Assembly (NCBI GenBank): GCA_028820505.1
Contig: JAPPIT010000179.1
Coordinates: forward strand, 54,123 to 118,122
Length of the DNA stretch: 64,000 nucleotides
Source of the DNA: Defluviicoccus sp.
Lineage (GTDB): Bacteria > Pseudomonadota > Alphaproteobacteria > MPNO01
Reading direction: 5' to 3'
In this document: piece by piece, positions 25,901 to 34,529 of the stretch
Numbering within the stretch: position 1 is the stretch's first letter
How the letters are laid out: each line of letters opens with the position of its first letter
Made by a program: the position numbers and the translations under genes
Notes under the pieces: generated by a model
The model's input: the letters and a program-made list of their open reading frames with translations, nothing else
Databases searched by the model: none
What the model was told of the DNA's origin: nothing

Positions 25901-26123
25901 GCACTTCCGGCTCGATCGCCTCCAGGATATTGGCTTCGATATCCCCGGTGCTGGCGCCCGACCATTTCACCTGGATCGAGACGATGTCGAGACCGAAATC
26001 GGGAAAGAACTGAGTGTTCAGCTTCGACAGCGAGAAAGCGCCCGCGACGAAGATCAGGGCCATCAGCAGGTTGGCGGCATTGCGGTGCCGCACGAAAAGC
26101 CGGATCAGGTTTTTCCCGAACAT
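22992..26123 (-). CDS. RND-family efflux pump inner-membrane subunit
   Basis: 1043 residues, the usual length for AcrB-like pumps, with the expected 12 membrane helices and two large periplasmic loops. The proton-relay aspartate pair appears in GLIVDDTIVVGEHAAA, and the second half carries ILVNNSIILVRTVDQH. Exports hydrophobic compounds by proton antiport with its adaptor, 21 bp upstream. No outer-membrane TolC-like gene is present. Pairing with an LLM monooxygenase downstream by stop-start overlap is unusual. Confidence 0.93.
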   Translation of the reverse strand: MFGKNLIRLFVRHRNAANLLMALIFVAGAFSLSKLNTQFFPDFGLDIVSIQVKWSGASTGDIEANILEAIEPEVRFLDAVDLVTSYATEGVGRVIVEYAAGTDMQSALSEAEAALQQITILPEDSERPVVRRIVRYDTIVRLVLSGPYSEAVLKRQAKRMRDDLLAAGIDRVTFFGARDEEILVEIEPRVLRQLDLTPAAVAARIGASNRDIPSGNLEGSVEKQLRSVGLQTTSRDLGSIEIRSLDDGQKIFLRDIAALSEAFDEQASIGLRNGQPAIELHVQRSPTADALEVGRIVDRYLVEARGNFPPQLRIEQYDAQADLIRQRVDVLVDNGLTGLILVMAVLLLFLNGRTAFWVAVGIPTAFMAALATMLALGESINMLTLFALIMTLGLIVDDTIVVGEHAAAQREAGLGARQAAEAGALRMLAPVMAASLTTVAAFLPLVAMGGIIGQIVGAIPLVVVAVILASLAECFLVLPGHLRESLKGHGGQRKFMMRHFDAGFERFRDGLFQRIVRSCVRWRYATVAMAISFFLLSAGLVLGGRVGFHFFPTPEADVVVGNVVMAPGTPRRDTGAMVQELSDAVDRAAARLTDDGSGIVAMSFGSVGRSGGRQFSRITGDQYGGLTVELVPSDERPVRTDEFIEAWREEIRPLPNVEQINLNARTGGPPGREIDIRLRGGPADDLKAAATEVKNLLGRFPGVSSLDDDLPYGKQELILEMTPRGRALGFTTQSAGLQVRNAFQGAIAQRFARGDEEVEIKVRYPRRSADSAAFQNLFLRAPDGTEVPLSEVVTLRQERGFSRLRREDGAREVAVTGEIDETVTSLGALLPAIVDGGLADIASRYGLAYKFKGKAEEQSESAADMLAGATVGLLAIYIVLAWVFANFTRPVIVMAIIPFGFVGAVLGHLLLGFDLTILSIFGLLGLAGILVNNSIILVRTVDQHIDDETPLRDAIVMGCRERLRPVLLTSLTTIGGLVPLLFERSLQAQFLIPMAITIVFGLAVATLIVLVLTPALLAVDHDIRSVFRRLRRGPSAVPAEASR

Positions 26124-26144
26124 CGGTTTCGACGGCCCGCCGCG

Positions 26145-27386
26145 CTAGCGGAGCTCGACCCTGAGGCCCGGCGCTATCGCCACCGACTGGGTCGTCACCA
26201 GCCGCTCGCCATCGGACAATCCGCCGCGCAGGAGAACGTCGTTGCCGACGCGGCCGACGATTTCCGCCTTCCGCGCGACCAGCCGGCCGTCCTCGACGCC
26301 GTAGACGACATTACCGGGATGCAGGACGGTCTCCGGCACCCGCGCCACATTGGCGTAGATCCGGTCCGGTACGTGAACCTCGACAAAGGCGCCGGGACGC
26401 AGGGACGATGCCGCTTCCCGGTTCTCGATCCGGGCGAACAGCTCGACGCCGCCGCTGGCCGTGTCGATCTGCGCGCCCACCCGCGCGATGACCGCCTTCA
26501 GGTCGAGCTTCCGCTGTCCGACCCGCCATACGACCCGCGCCTTCCGCCCGATCACCCCCCGGTCCGTGCTGGTGAGTCGTCCGTACTGCGCATCCGAGAG
26601 GTGGAACCGGGCCTCGAGACGACCCGTCGCGATGAGGCTGCCCACGCTGTCGAGCACGCCGAGGCGTTGGCCTGCCTGCGCCGTGACGTTCATAAAGACT
26701 CCGTCGAACGGCGCGCGCACCCCGGTCCGCTCGAGATCGTAACGGGCCCGCTGCACCGCCACGTCCAGACGCTCGATGGTCGCTTTCTCCTGCTCCAGCC
26801 GCGCCGCCTCGGCGTCGATCCCGTTCTGCCGCAGCACGATCGCCCGTTGCTGGCGGCTCATCTCCAGTCGTTTCTTGTCCAGGGACTGGATCGAGATGTT
26901 CCCGCGTTTCCTCAGTTGAGTGGCGCGCTTCAGATCGCGGGCCAGCACGGCGAGGATTTCCCGGTCGCGCTTGAGGGCCTCGGTCTCGGCGCGCCGCTTC
27001 GCCTCCCGCTCGACGATCCGGGCCCTGGCCTCCGCCAGCCGGGCCTCGCTCTCCTTCAGTGCCGAACGGTATTCGAACTCGTCGATCGCGAGGATCACCT
27101 CGCCGCGGCGGATGAGCCCGCCCTCCACGAGATTGGGATGGATCTCGACGATCTGACCCGTCACGAGCGCCCGTATCTGGATCTGGCGGGCCGCGAATAT
27201 CTTTCCGAAGAGCTGGATTTCCGGCTGTATGTCGGTCAGGCGCACGGGCACGGAATCCACCGTCCAGACCCGTTCCGTCGGCGGAGACGGCTCGACGCTC
27301 GGCTTCGTGCGAATGAAATACGATGCCCCGACGGCGCCCGCGGCCAGCAGAACGATCGGCACCAGGACCAGGAGCACTTTTCTCAC
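26145..27386 (-). CDS. RND efflux periplasmic adaptor (membrane fusion protein)
   Basis: 413 residues. N-terminal membrane anchor (LVLVPIVLLAAGAVGASYFI), lipoyl-like halves around ALVTGQIVEIHPNLVEGG and VRAPFDGVFMNVTAQAGQRLG, separated by a long coiled-coil hairpin (about 130-240) rich in Arg, Glu and Lys. Typical HlyD/AcrA layout. First gene of the operon. The 212 bp upstream hold no gene. Confidence 0.92.
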   Translation of the reverse strand: MRKVLLVLVPIVLLAAGAVGASYFIRTKPSVEPSPPTERVWTVDSVPVRLTDIQPEIQLFGKIFAARQIQIRALVTGQIVEIHPNLVEGGLIRRGEVILAIDEFEYRSALKESEARLAEARARIVEREAKRRAETEALKRDREILAVLARDLKRATQLRKRGNISIQSLDKKRLEMSRQQRAIVLRQNGIDAEAARLEQEKATIERLDVAVQRARYDLERTGVRAPFDGVFMNVTAQAGQRLGVLDSVGSLIATGRLEARFHLSDAQYGRLTSTDRGVIGRKARVVWRVGQRKLDLKAVIARVGAQIDTASGGVELFARIENREAASSLRPGAFVEVHVPDRIYANVARVPETVLHPGNVVYGVEDGRLVARKAEIVGRVGNDVLLRGGLSDGERLVTTQSVAIAPGLRVELR

Positions 27387-27598
27387 GCGCTGCTTCCCTT
27401 CGCACAGGTCGACGAAAAACGCTAACGAAACTCCGCACAGGTCACAACGGCGAAACCCTTCCGCACCGACTTCCCGCTCCCGATCTCCAAGGCGTTCCAG
27501 AGTCCGGGCACCGATGCCGCGTTTCCGACATTAACACGGCATTCCAACCGGTTTCCGTCGCGCCGGGCGCGCGAATCCGAATTTCCCCCGCCGGTCGA

Positions 27599-28762
27599 TC
27601 AGTACGATTTGGGCAGGCCCAGCGCGCGCTCCGCGATGTGGTTGAGCGCCAGATGCTGGCTCACCGGCGCGAGCTGCAGCATGACGATCTCGCGCAACAG
27701 ACGCTCGACGTGGAATTCGCGCGCGTAGCCCATCCCGCCGTGGCTCGCGACCGCCTGCTTGCAGGCCTCGAACCCCGCCTCGACGGCGAGATACTTGGCG
27801 GCGTTCGCCTCGACGCCGCAGCTCTCGCCCCGGTCGTAGAGCCACGCCGCCTTCATCGTCGCGAGATGGGCGGCCTCCAGCGCCGACCAGGAAGCGGCGA
27901 GCGGATGCTGGATACCCTGGTTCGCGCCGACCGGCCGCCCGAAGACGACCCGCTCGCCGGCGTAACGCGCCGCCCTCCGGACGGCGTCGCGGCCGATGCC
28001 CACGGCTTCCGCGGCGACCAGGATGCGCTCCGGATTGAGGCTCTCCAGTATATAGCGGAATCCCTTGCCTTCCTCCCCGATCCGGTCGGATTCGGGCACC
28101 CGCATGCCGTCGAACCAGATCTCGTTCGAATCCACCGCCTTGCGCCCCATCTTCTCGATCTCCCGGACGCGCGCGGCGTCGCGGTCGAGGTCGGTGAAGA
28201 ACAGGCTGAGTCCCTCGGTCGGCGCGTCGTCGCGGCGCGGCGCGGTGCGGGCGAGCAGCATGATCTTGCCGGAGACCTGGGCGGTCGAGGTCCAGATCTT
28301 CTGGCCGCGCACGACATAGAACGCGCCGTCGCGGTCGGCCCGGGTCGCGATCCGGGTGGTATCGAGCCCGGCGTCGGGCTCGGTGACCGCGAAGCACATC
28401 TTGAAGCCGCCCTCGATCAGGGGCGGCAGCCAGCGCCGCTTCTGCTCCTCGCTGGCGTGGGCGACGATCGCGCGCGGGCCGAAGACGTTCATGTGCACGC
28501 TCGACGCGGCCGCCATCGCGCCGCCCGAGCCGGCGATCGTTCCCATCATCAGAGCGGCCTCGGCCACCCCGAGCCCGGCCCCGCCATACGCCTCGGGCAG
28601 GGAAATCCCGAGCCACCCGCCGGCCGCGACGGCGTCGTAGAAGGCGTGGGGGAACTCCCCGTCGCGGTCGCGCTCCAGCCAATAGGCGTCGTCGAACGGC
28701 TCGACCGTCCTGCCGATGCCGTCCACGATCGCCTTTTGGTCGTCGCTGAGCGCGAAATCCAT
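27599..28762 (-). CDS. Acyl-CoA dehydrogenase
   Basis: 387 residues beginning MDFALSDDQKAIVDGIGRT, the classic acyl-CoA dehydrogenase N-terminus. CFAVTEPDAGLDTTRI matches signature 1, QKIWTSTAQVSG the FAD/substrate region, and SHGGMGYAREFHVERLLREI the C-terminal signature. Dehydrogenates an acyl-CoA thioester with electrons going to ETF. Separate from the three class D monooxygenase homologues in the window, which lack these features. Divergent from the TRAP transporter operon. Confidence 0.92.
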   Translation of the reverse strand: MDFALSDDQKAIVDGIGRTVEPFDDAYWLERDRDGEFPHAFYDAVAAGGWLGISLPEAYGGAGLGVAEAALMMGTIAGSGGAMAAASSVHMNVFGPRAIVAHASEEQKRRWLPPLIEGGFKMCFAVTEPDAGLDTTRIATRADRDGAFYVVRGQKIWTSTAQVSGKIMLLARTAPRRDDAPTEGLSLFFTDLDRDAARVREIEKMGRKAVDSNEIWFDGMRVPESDRIGEEGKGFRYILESLNPERILVAAEAVGIGRDAVRRAARYAGERVVFGRPVGANQGIQHPLAASWSALEAAHLATMKAAWLYDRGESCGVEANAAKYLAVEAGFEACKQAVASHGGMGYAREFHVERLLREIVMLQLAPVSQHLALNHIAERALGLPKSY

Positions 28763-28959
28763 GATGCAACCGGTTCGTTTGCCGCCGCCATGGTGCCCGG
28801 CGCGTACCGTTCGGGGAAGGGCGCGGGGCCGGTTCCGGACGGGAGCAGGAGCCGGCCGTCGAAATTCGGGCGGGAGCGCCACGGGCCGTTGTGCATGTCC
28901 GGCCTTGTGTGCCTATACTCCCTCCGCAGACCGACCTAAACCACAGGGAGAACCCAGGC

Positions 28960-30024
28960 ATGATCCGTTTCAGGCATCTGGCGGTTGCCGCCGGAGCGGC
29001 AGCGCTTGCGGCCACTATGGCCGCCGGGCCGGCGCAGGCTCAGAAATACGAGTTCAAGATGACGTCCTACGTCCCGCTCAAATCCGGGACGTGGAACAAC
29101 TACATGCAGCGCTTCGTCGACGCGGCGCATCTGTTCACAGGCAATCAGGTCAAGATCAAGGGCTTCAGCGTAGGCGTCATCGCCGGCCCGTTCGACGCAT
29201 GGGAGGCCGTCCAGAAGGGCACGGCCGACATCGCCTACAACTACCCCGGTTTCGCAGTGAACCACGATCCGGCGAATGGAATTTTCGGCGGAATGGTCGG
29301 CGGAATGCCCATGGAAGAGTTCATGCACTGGTACATCGCCGCCGATGGCACCGAGCTTCTGGAGGCCTTTCGGCACGAAACTCAGCAACTTCACCCGCTG
29401 GTCACCGGCATGGGCTCCACCGAGTTCTTCCTGCACTCCCACAAGCCCGTGAAGACGATTGCTGACCTCAAGGGTATGAAAATCCGGACCGCCGGCGCCT
29501 GGGCCGATATTCTCAAGATGGTCGGGGCCTCGGCAACGACGATCCCGCCAGCGGACATCTACACCGCACTTGAGCGGCGTGTGATCGACGGCACGGAGTA
29601 CATCACCCCTGCGACCAACATCAAGGTCGGGTTCCATAAGATCGCCAAGTACATAATCATGCCCGGGATCCACAACCCGTCGCACATGAACGAGGTGGTC
29701 TTCAAGCTGGATGTCTGGAACAAGCTTCCCAAAATGATCAGGGAGCAGTTGAACGCGGCTGCCATCTATTCCGGCGTTCAATCGGCCCTCCAGCTCGGCG
29801 TCCAAGACCTCGATGCGGTGAAGAAGCTACAGGCGGGCAAGAACACCTGGATCACGCTCGACGAAGCCGCCCAGAAGAAGATCGAAGAGCTCGGTCGCGT
29901 GTGGTCGGAAGAACAAGCCAAGAAGCAGACCGCCAAGGGCAATCCATGGATGGCCCGGGTCTCGAAGTCCTACTGGGGATTTTACGACCGGTGGAAGAAG
30001 TACGGCATCTATCGGCATAACTAG
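28960..30024 (+). CDS. TRAP transporter solute-binding protein (DctP family)
   Basis: 354 residues with a Sec signal peptide (AAGAAALAATMAAGPAQA, cleavage about residue 28). Conserved binding-protein features include GTADIAYNYPG and ADLKGMKIRTAG with the Arg that clamps the ligand carboxylate. Binds an organic acid in the periplasm for the DctQ/DctM pair downstream. Ligand likely a keto or aromatic acid of the mannitol/chloroaromatic-type TRAP group, but not readable. A terminator-like hairpin after the gene may make it more abundant than the permeases. Confidence 0.9.
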   Translation: MIRFRHLAVAAGAAALAATMAAGPAQAQKYEFKMTSYVPLKSGTWNNYMQRFVDAAHLFTGNQVKIKGFSVGVIAGPFDAWEAVQKGTADIAYNYPGFAVNHDPANGIFGGMVGGMPMEEFMHWYIAADGTELLEAFRHETQQLHPLVTGMGSTEFFLHSHKPVKTIADLKGMKIRTAGAWADILKMVGASATTIPPADIYTALERRVIDGTEYITPATNIKVGFHKIAKYIIMPGIHNPSHMNEVVFKLDVWNKLPKMIREQLNAAAIYSGVQSALQLGVQDLDAVKKLQAGKNTWITLDEAAQKKIEELGRVWSEEQAKKQTAKGNPWMARVSKSYWGFYDRWKKYGIYRHN

Positions 30025-30042
30025 ACCGACAGAACGCGGAAG

Positions 30043-30069
30043 CGCGCGGGAGAGATCCTCCCGCGCGTT
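30043..30069 (+). terminator. Intra-operon hairpin after the TRAP binding protein
   Basis: Ten-pair stem CGCGCGGGAG / CTCCCGCGCG with a five-base loop, then TT. A likely partial terminator or mRNA-stabilising hairpin within the operon. Confidence 0.6.
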
Positions 30070-30089
30070 CTCCGGCCCGAAAGTTCTCG

Positions 30090-30626
30090 ATGACCTCGTT
30101 CTTGCGCGCGATCGACCGTGTCAACGATTTCCTAGGCGCCATCGCGATGGCGTTCCTCTTTGTGATGATCGCCGACATGTTGTACGAAGTGGTGTCGCGC
30201 AGGGTCTTTTCCGCGCCGACGCTGTGGGCCTACGACATCGCGTATATGCTGAACGGCGTCGGCTTCCTCTTCGCGGCGGGCTATACGCTGCGGCGCAACG
30301 GGCATATTCGCATCGACTTCCTGTCCACCCGGCTGCCCCGCAAGAACCAAGACACGATTAACCTCTTCGTCTATCTGTTCCTGGTGTTTCCGGCGCTGAT
30401 TTGCCTGATCGTTGGTTCGTTCAACGGGTGGTTGCACGCCTTTCTGACGGGGCAGCTCGAGCCCGCCAGTTCATGGAAGCCGGTTCTCTGGCCGCTCTAC
30501 GCCGGCATCCTGATCGGTTTCGTCTCGTTGACGCTTCAGGCCATCGCGGAATTCATCCGTCACTGGCGCGCCGTTCGGGGCCTCGAACCCTCGCCGCTGG
30601 AACACGCCGACGACGTCGCGGCGTAG
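30090..30626 (+). CDS. TRAP transporter small permease (DctQ)
   Basis: 178 residues with four hydrophobic helices; LWAYDIAYMLNGVGFLFAAGYTLRRNGHIRIDF is the DctQ signature region. Partner of the large permease, which starts 4 bp after this gene's stop. Inner membrane. Confidence 0.9.
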   Translation: MTSFLRAIDRVNDFLGAIAMAFLFVMIADMLYEVVSRRVFSAPTLWAYDIAYMLNGVGFLFAAGYTLRRNGHIRIDFLSTRLPRKNQDTINLFVYLFLVFPALICLIVGSFNGWLHAFLTGQLEPASSWKPVLWPLYAGILIGFVSLTLQAIAEFIRHWRAVRGLEPSPLEHADDVAA

Positions 30627-30630
30627 TCCG

Positions 30631-31950
30631 ATGGACATTTCCCTCGCCGTCTTCATGTTCCCGGCTTTGTTCGTCCTGGTGTTCGCCGGGATTCCGGTGG
30701 CGTTCAGCCTGATCGGAACGGCCTTCATATTCGGCTTATTCGCCTACGGGATGAACCTGCCGATCCAGTTTCACAGCCGGATGTACGACGTCACGTCGAA
30801 CTTCATCCTGGCGGCGATCCCGCTGTTCGTGTTCATGGGCGCGATGCTGGAGCGTGCCGGCATCGCCGCCAAGCTGTTCGATGCCATCAAGGTGTGGTTC
30901 GGGCCGTTCCGCGGCGGCCTCGCCATCACCACCATCGTGATGTGCGGCATCTTCGCCGCGTCCTCCGGCGTGGTCGGCGCGGTCGAGATCGTGGTCGGGC
31001 TGATGGCCGTGCCGGCGATGATGTCGACCGGCTACCGCAAGGATCTCGCCGCCGGCACGGTGTGCGCGGGCGGCTCGCTCGGCACCACGATCCCGCCTTC
31101 GGTGGTGATCATCGTCTACGCCTCCATCGTCGAGATGTCGGTCGGCGATCTGTTCGCCGGCATCCTGATTCCGGCCGGAGTCATGGTGGCGCTGTTCCTG
31201 ATCTATATCGTCGGGCGCTGTGCGATCCAGCGCGACGCCGGCCCCGGGCTCGACCCCTCCGAGATCGACGCCACGCTCGGCGAGAAGCTCTGGCTCCTGC
31301 TGACCGCGCTGGTCCCCGCCGCGCTCCTGATCCTCGCCGTGCTGGGAAGCATCTTCGCCGGCATCGCGGCGCCCACCGAGGCGGCCGCGGTGGGGGCGAC
31401 CGGCTCGGTGCTGTTGAGCATCGCCTACAAGCAGTTTTCCCTCGAAGTCCTGTTCAAGGCGCTTGCGCAGACCATCAAGATCACGTCCATGGTCATGCTG
31501 ATCGTCGTGGGCGGCGTTCTGTTCGCCAGCATCTTCATCATCCACGGCGGCGACGAACTGGTGTCCGACTTGATTTCCGGAAGCGAGCTTGGCCAGATCC
31601 AGATCATTCTCCTGTTCCTGCTGGTGGTATTCATCCTGGGCTTCGTGCTCGACTGGATCTCGGTGCTGATCGTCGTGCTTCCGATCTCCGATCCCATCAT
31701 TCGCGGCGCCGAAATCGACCCGCTGTGGTTCGGGGTGATGGTGTGCATCGTGCTGCAGACCTCCTACCTCACCCCGCCGATGGCGCCGTCGATCTTCTAC
31801 CTGCGGTCGATCGCCCCGCGCGAGATGACCTATGGCGACATGTACAAGGGGGTTGCGCCGTTCGTGGCGGCGCAGCTGCTGACGCTCCTCATGGTGGCCT
31901 TCTACCCGGCCACGGCGACCTGGCTGCCCGAATTGCTGTTCGGATTCTGA
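30631..31950 (+). CDS. TRAP transporter large permease (DctM)
   Basis: 439 residues, strongly hydrophobic with 11 or more membrane helices. FMGAMLERAGIAAKLFDAI, GGSLGTTIPPSVVIIVYA and LTPPMAPSIFYLRSIAP are typical of DctM. Uses the sodium gradient to import the solute delivered by the binding protein. Third gene of the operon. Confidence 0.93.
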   Translation: MDISLAVFMFPALFVLVFAGIPVAFSLIGTAFIFGLFAYGMNLPIQFHSRMYDVTSNFILAAIPLFVFMGAMLERAGIAAKLFDAIKVWFGPFRGGLAITTIVMCGIFAASSGVVGAVEIVVGLMAVPAMMSTGYRKDLAAGTVCAGGSLGTTIPPSVVIIVYASIVEMSVGDLFAGILIPAGVMVALFLIYIVGRCAIQRDAGPGLDPSEIDATLGEKLWLLLTALVPAALLILAVLGSIFAGIAAPTEAAAVGATGSVLLSIAYKQFSLEVLFKALAQTIKITSMVMLIVVGGVLFASIFIIHGGDELVSDLISGSELGQIQIILLFLLVVFILGFVLDWISVLIVVLPISDPIIRGAEIDPLWFGVMVCIVLQTSYLTPPMAPSIFYLRSIAPREMTYGDMYKGVAPFVAAQLLTLLMVAFYPATATWLPELLFGF

Positions 31951-31976
31951 CGGTGCCCCCTGACAGACCGGCGGGC

Positions 31977-33599
31977 TCAGCCCGCCTTCCGCTCGGCGAT
32001 CATCCGCGCGAGTTCGTGGCGCTGGACCTTGCCCGTGGGGGTGAAGGGAAACGCCTCGAAGATCTCCAGAACCTCGGGCAGCTTGTAGGTGGCGACCTGG
32101 TCGCGCAGCAGTTCGACGAATTCTTGCAGTTCGGGTTTATCCCCGGACCGGGGAATCAGGCACAGGCAGTTGCGCTCGCCCAGCCGGCGGTCCTCGATCC
32201 CGATGATCGCGGCGTGCAGCACCTTGGGGTGGGTGTATAGGATTTCCTCGATCTCGCGCGGGTGGAACTTCTTGCCGCCGCGATTGACCATCTCCTTGTT
32301 GCGCCCAACGATCTTGAGGTTGCCCCGCTCGTCGAACGCGCCCATGTCGCCGGTCCTGAACCAGCCGTCCTCGGTAAAGAGCGCGGCGTTCGCCTCCCGG
32401 TTCTTCGCATAGCCCAGATGGACCGACGGCCCCTTGGCCGCGACCTCGCCTTCCTCGCCCTCGCCGACATCGTTGCCGCTCTCGTCGATCAGCCGCACGC
32501 CGAGCGATTTCTGCGGCAGCCCGCAGGTGCCGCTCACCCTTTCCGGATCGTCGCCCGGCCGGGTATAGGTGTGGAAGCCGGTCTCGAGCATGCCGTAGAG
32601 CTCGGTGAAGTCGCATCTCATCCTGGCCTGGAATTCGCGGATCGTCTCGAGCGGGCAGGACGCCCCGCCGCTCATGACGATCCGGAGCGACGACAGGTCG
32701 TAATTCTCTAGGCCGGGCTCGTTCAGCATGGCGATGATCGAAGCGGGCGCGGTCGGGATGAAGGTCACCCTCTCGTCCTCGATGAGGCGCAGCGCGGCAG
32801 CTGCGCTGAAGCGGTCGAGCAGGACCGCCCGGCAGCCGGCCAGGATGGTCTGGAGCAGCGCTAGGTAGCCCCAGTTGAGCCCCACCGGCAGGTAGATCAG
32901 GATCGCGTCGTCCTCGCCGATGGCGAGGTCCTCGTTCTTGTAGATCGCGGTTGGCAGCGTCGTGTTGTGCGAGTGCAGCACCGCTTTCGGATTTCCCGTC
33001 GTGCCCGAGGTGAAGGCCATCCGGTAGACCTCGTTGGCACCCGCGCGGACCGGATCGAGCGGCGGCGCGGGCTCGCTGCCGTCGATCGCGCCGGCGAGCG
33101 GCACGACGCCCTCGCGGCCCGGGCCGTCCACGACGCAGACGTGTTGGAGGTCGGGCAGGTCTCCCCGCAGTGCGGCTATCATCTCCAGATAGTCGAAGCC
33201 GCGGAAGGAGGATGGGCAGACATAGGCCCTGCTCTCCGAGAACCGCAGGATGTAATCGACCTCGGCGCGCCGGAAATCCGGGTTGATCTTGTTGGCGATC
33301 CCGCCGATCCGCTCGACCGCGAAGAACACGCAGGCGAAGGCGATCCAGTTGGGCACCTGCACCGTAACCACGTCGCCGCGGCCGATGCCGAGCGCCTGCA
33401 GCCTGCCGGCCACCCGGTCGACGGCCTCGCACAGCCCGCCATAGGTGATCCGCTGTCCACGGTCGTACAGCACCTCGCGGTCGGGATGGCGACGGGCCCG
33501 TTCGGAGAGGTGATCGAAGAAGGTCTTCCCGCCCCAGTCGCCCGAGGCGGTGTAGCTCTCGATCATCTCGCGGGTGAGGCGGGTCTCGAAGTTCGGCAT
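31977..33599 (-). CDS. AMP-dependent acyl-CoA ligase (cyclohexanecarboxylate-CoA ligase-like)
   Basis: 540 residues. P-loop FTSGTTGNPKAVLHSHN, ELYGMLETGFHTY, GWFRTGDMGAFDERG, GRNKEMVNRGGKKFHPREIEEI and the catalytic Lys in FTPTGKVQRHEL are all present, so the enzyme is complete. Overall pattern resembles alicyclic- or medium-chain acid CoA ligases. 27 bp after the Tyr-less SDR gene in the same direction, and convergent with the TRAP operon, which may import the substrate (inference). Confidence 0.9.
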   Translation of the reverse strand: MPNFETRLTREMIESYTASGDWGGKTFFDHLSERARRHPDREVLYDRGQRITYGGLCEAVDRVAGRLQALGIGRGDVVTVQVPNWIAFACVFFAVERIGGIANKINPDFRRAEVDYILRFSESRAYVCPSSFRGFDYLEMIAALRGDLPDLQHVCVVDGPGREGVVPLAGAIDGSEPAPPLDPVRAGANEVYRMAFTSGTTGNPKAVLHSHNTTLPTAIYKNEDLAIGEDDAILIYLPVGLNWGYLALLQTILAGCRAVLLDRFSAAAALRLIEDERVTFIPTAPASIIAMLNEPGLENYDLSSLRIVMSGGASCPLETIREFQARMRCDFTELYGMLETGFHTYTRPGDDPERVSGTCGLPQKSLGVRLIDESGNDVGEGEEGEVAAKGPSVHLGYAKNREANAALFTEDGWFRTGDMGAFDERGNLKIVGRNKEMVNRGGKKFHPREIEEILYTHPKVLHAAIIGIEDRRLGERNCLCLIPRSGDKPELQEFVELLRDQVATYKLPEVLEIFEAFPFTPTGKVQRHELARMIAERKAG

Positions 33600-33626
33600 G
33601 GTTGCGCTTCCGATGGGTACTTTCGA

Positions 33627-34397
33627 TTAACCGGCGATGATCTGGCCGCCGTCGACCTGGATGACCTTGCCGGTGATGTAGCTGCCCTGCTCGCTCGCGA
33701 GGAACGAGACCATATCCGCGATCTCCTCCGGCTGGGCGATCCGGCCCAGCGGGATACCGGCAACGACCCTGGCGGCGCGCTCGGGGCCCCAGCGCTCGAA
33801 CGCCTGGGCGGTCTGGGCTGTGTCGGTCAGCCCGATCGAGACGACGTTGGCGCGAATCCCGTGCCGGCCCTCTTCGCGGGCGACGACGCGGATCATCGCC
33901 TCCAGTCCCGCCTTGGCCGCGGCGCCCTGGACGTTCCGCGCCTGGCACATTTGCGCCGCGATCGAGGATATTGCGACGATCGCTCCCTGACCGCGCGCGT
34001 GCATCGCCTTCAGGACCGCCTGGATCACGTTGAAAGCGCCGGTCAGGTCGACATCGATATAGCGCGCGAATTCCTCCGGCGGGAGATCGCGGACAGGGGA
34101 CCAGGCGGCGAGCGCGCCGGCCGAATGGACCAGCAGGTCGATCGGCCCCCACTCGTCGCGGATCCGCGCCACCGCCGCCTGCACGGCCTCCGCATCGGCG
34201 AGGTCCAGCGCGATGGGCATCGCCCGCCGGCCGAGTGCCTCGATCTCGTCGGCGACCGCCTCGGCGAGATCGGTGCGGGCGCGGTAGATCAGCGCCACGT
34301 CCGAGCCCTTGCGGGCGAGGTCCAGACAGACCGCCCGGCCGACCCCGCGGCTGCCGCCGGTGACCAGGGAAATTCGGTTCTCGAAGCTGGAAGCCAT
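33627..34397 (-). CDS. SDR-family protein lacking the catalytic tyrosine
   Basis: 256 residues with good Rossmann features: TGGSRGVGRAVC cofactor loop, HSAGA (NNAG equivalent), Ser in VAISSIAAQ and C-terminal ASEQGSYITGKVIQVDGGQ. The YxxxK motif reads GAAAK (within NVQGAAAKAGLEAM), so the catalytic Tyr is Gly while Lys remains. The protein may be a non-canonical reductase or a pseudo-enzyme. Cotranscribed with the acyl-CoA ligase and divergent from the class D monooxygenase. Confidence 0.85.
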   Translation of the reverse strand: MASSFENRISLVTGGSRGVGRAVCLDLARKGSDVALIYRARTDLAEAVADEIEALGRRAMPIALDLADAEAVQAAVARIRDEWGPIDLLVHSAGALAAWSPVRDLPPEEFARYIDVDLTGAFNVIQAVLKAMHARGQGAIVAISSIAAQMCQARNVQGAAAKAGLEAMIRVVAREEGRHGIRANVVSIGLTDTAQTAQAFERWGPERAARVVAGIPLGRIAQPEEIADMVSFLASEQGSYITGKVIQVDGGQIIAG

Positions 34398-34529
34398 GCG
34401 GGTCCCCGTGGAGCGACGGGCAATGTTCCGCTCCTGCGCGGTGGCGAGTCAAACGCACGCGGCCCATTGGACACCGGCCCTCGGCGGGTGCACTCTTTCC
34501 GCGCGACAAGCGGCAGGGAGGGGCGAGCC

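Noticed and set aside
23061..27425. Very long open frame antisense to the RND pump and adaptor
   Set aside because: It mirrors the real genes in a GC-rich sequence; its product is low-complexity (rich in Gln, His, Asp, Arg) with no family motifs, while the opposite strand encodes textbook RND and MFP proteins.
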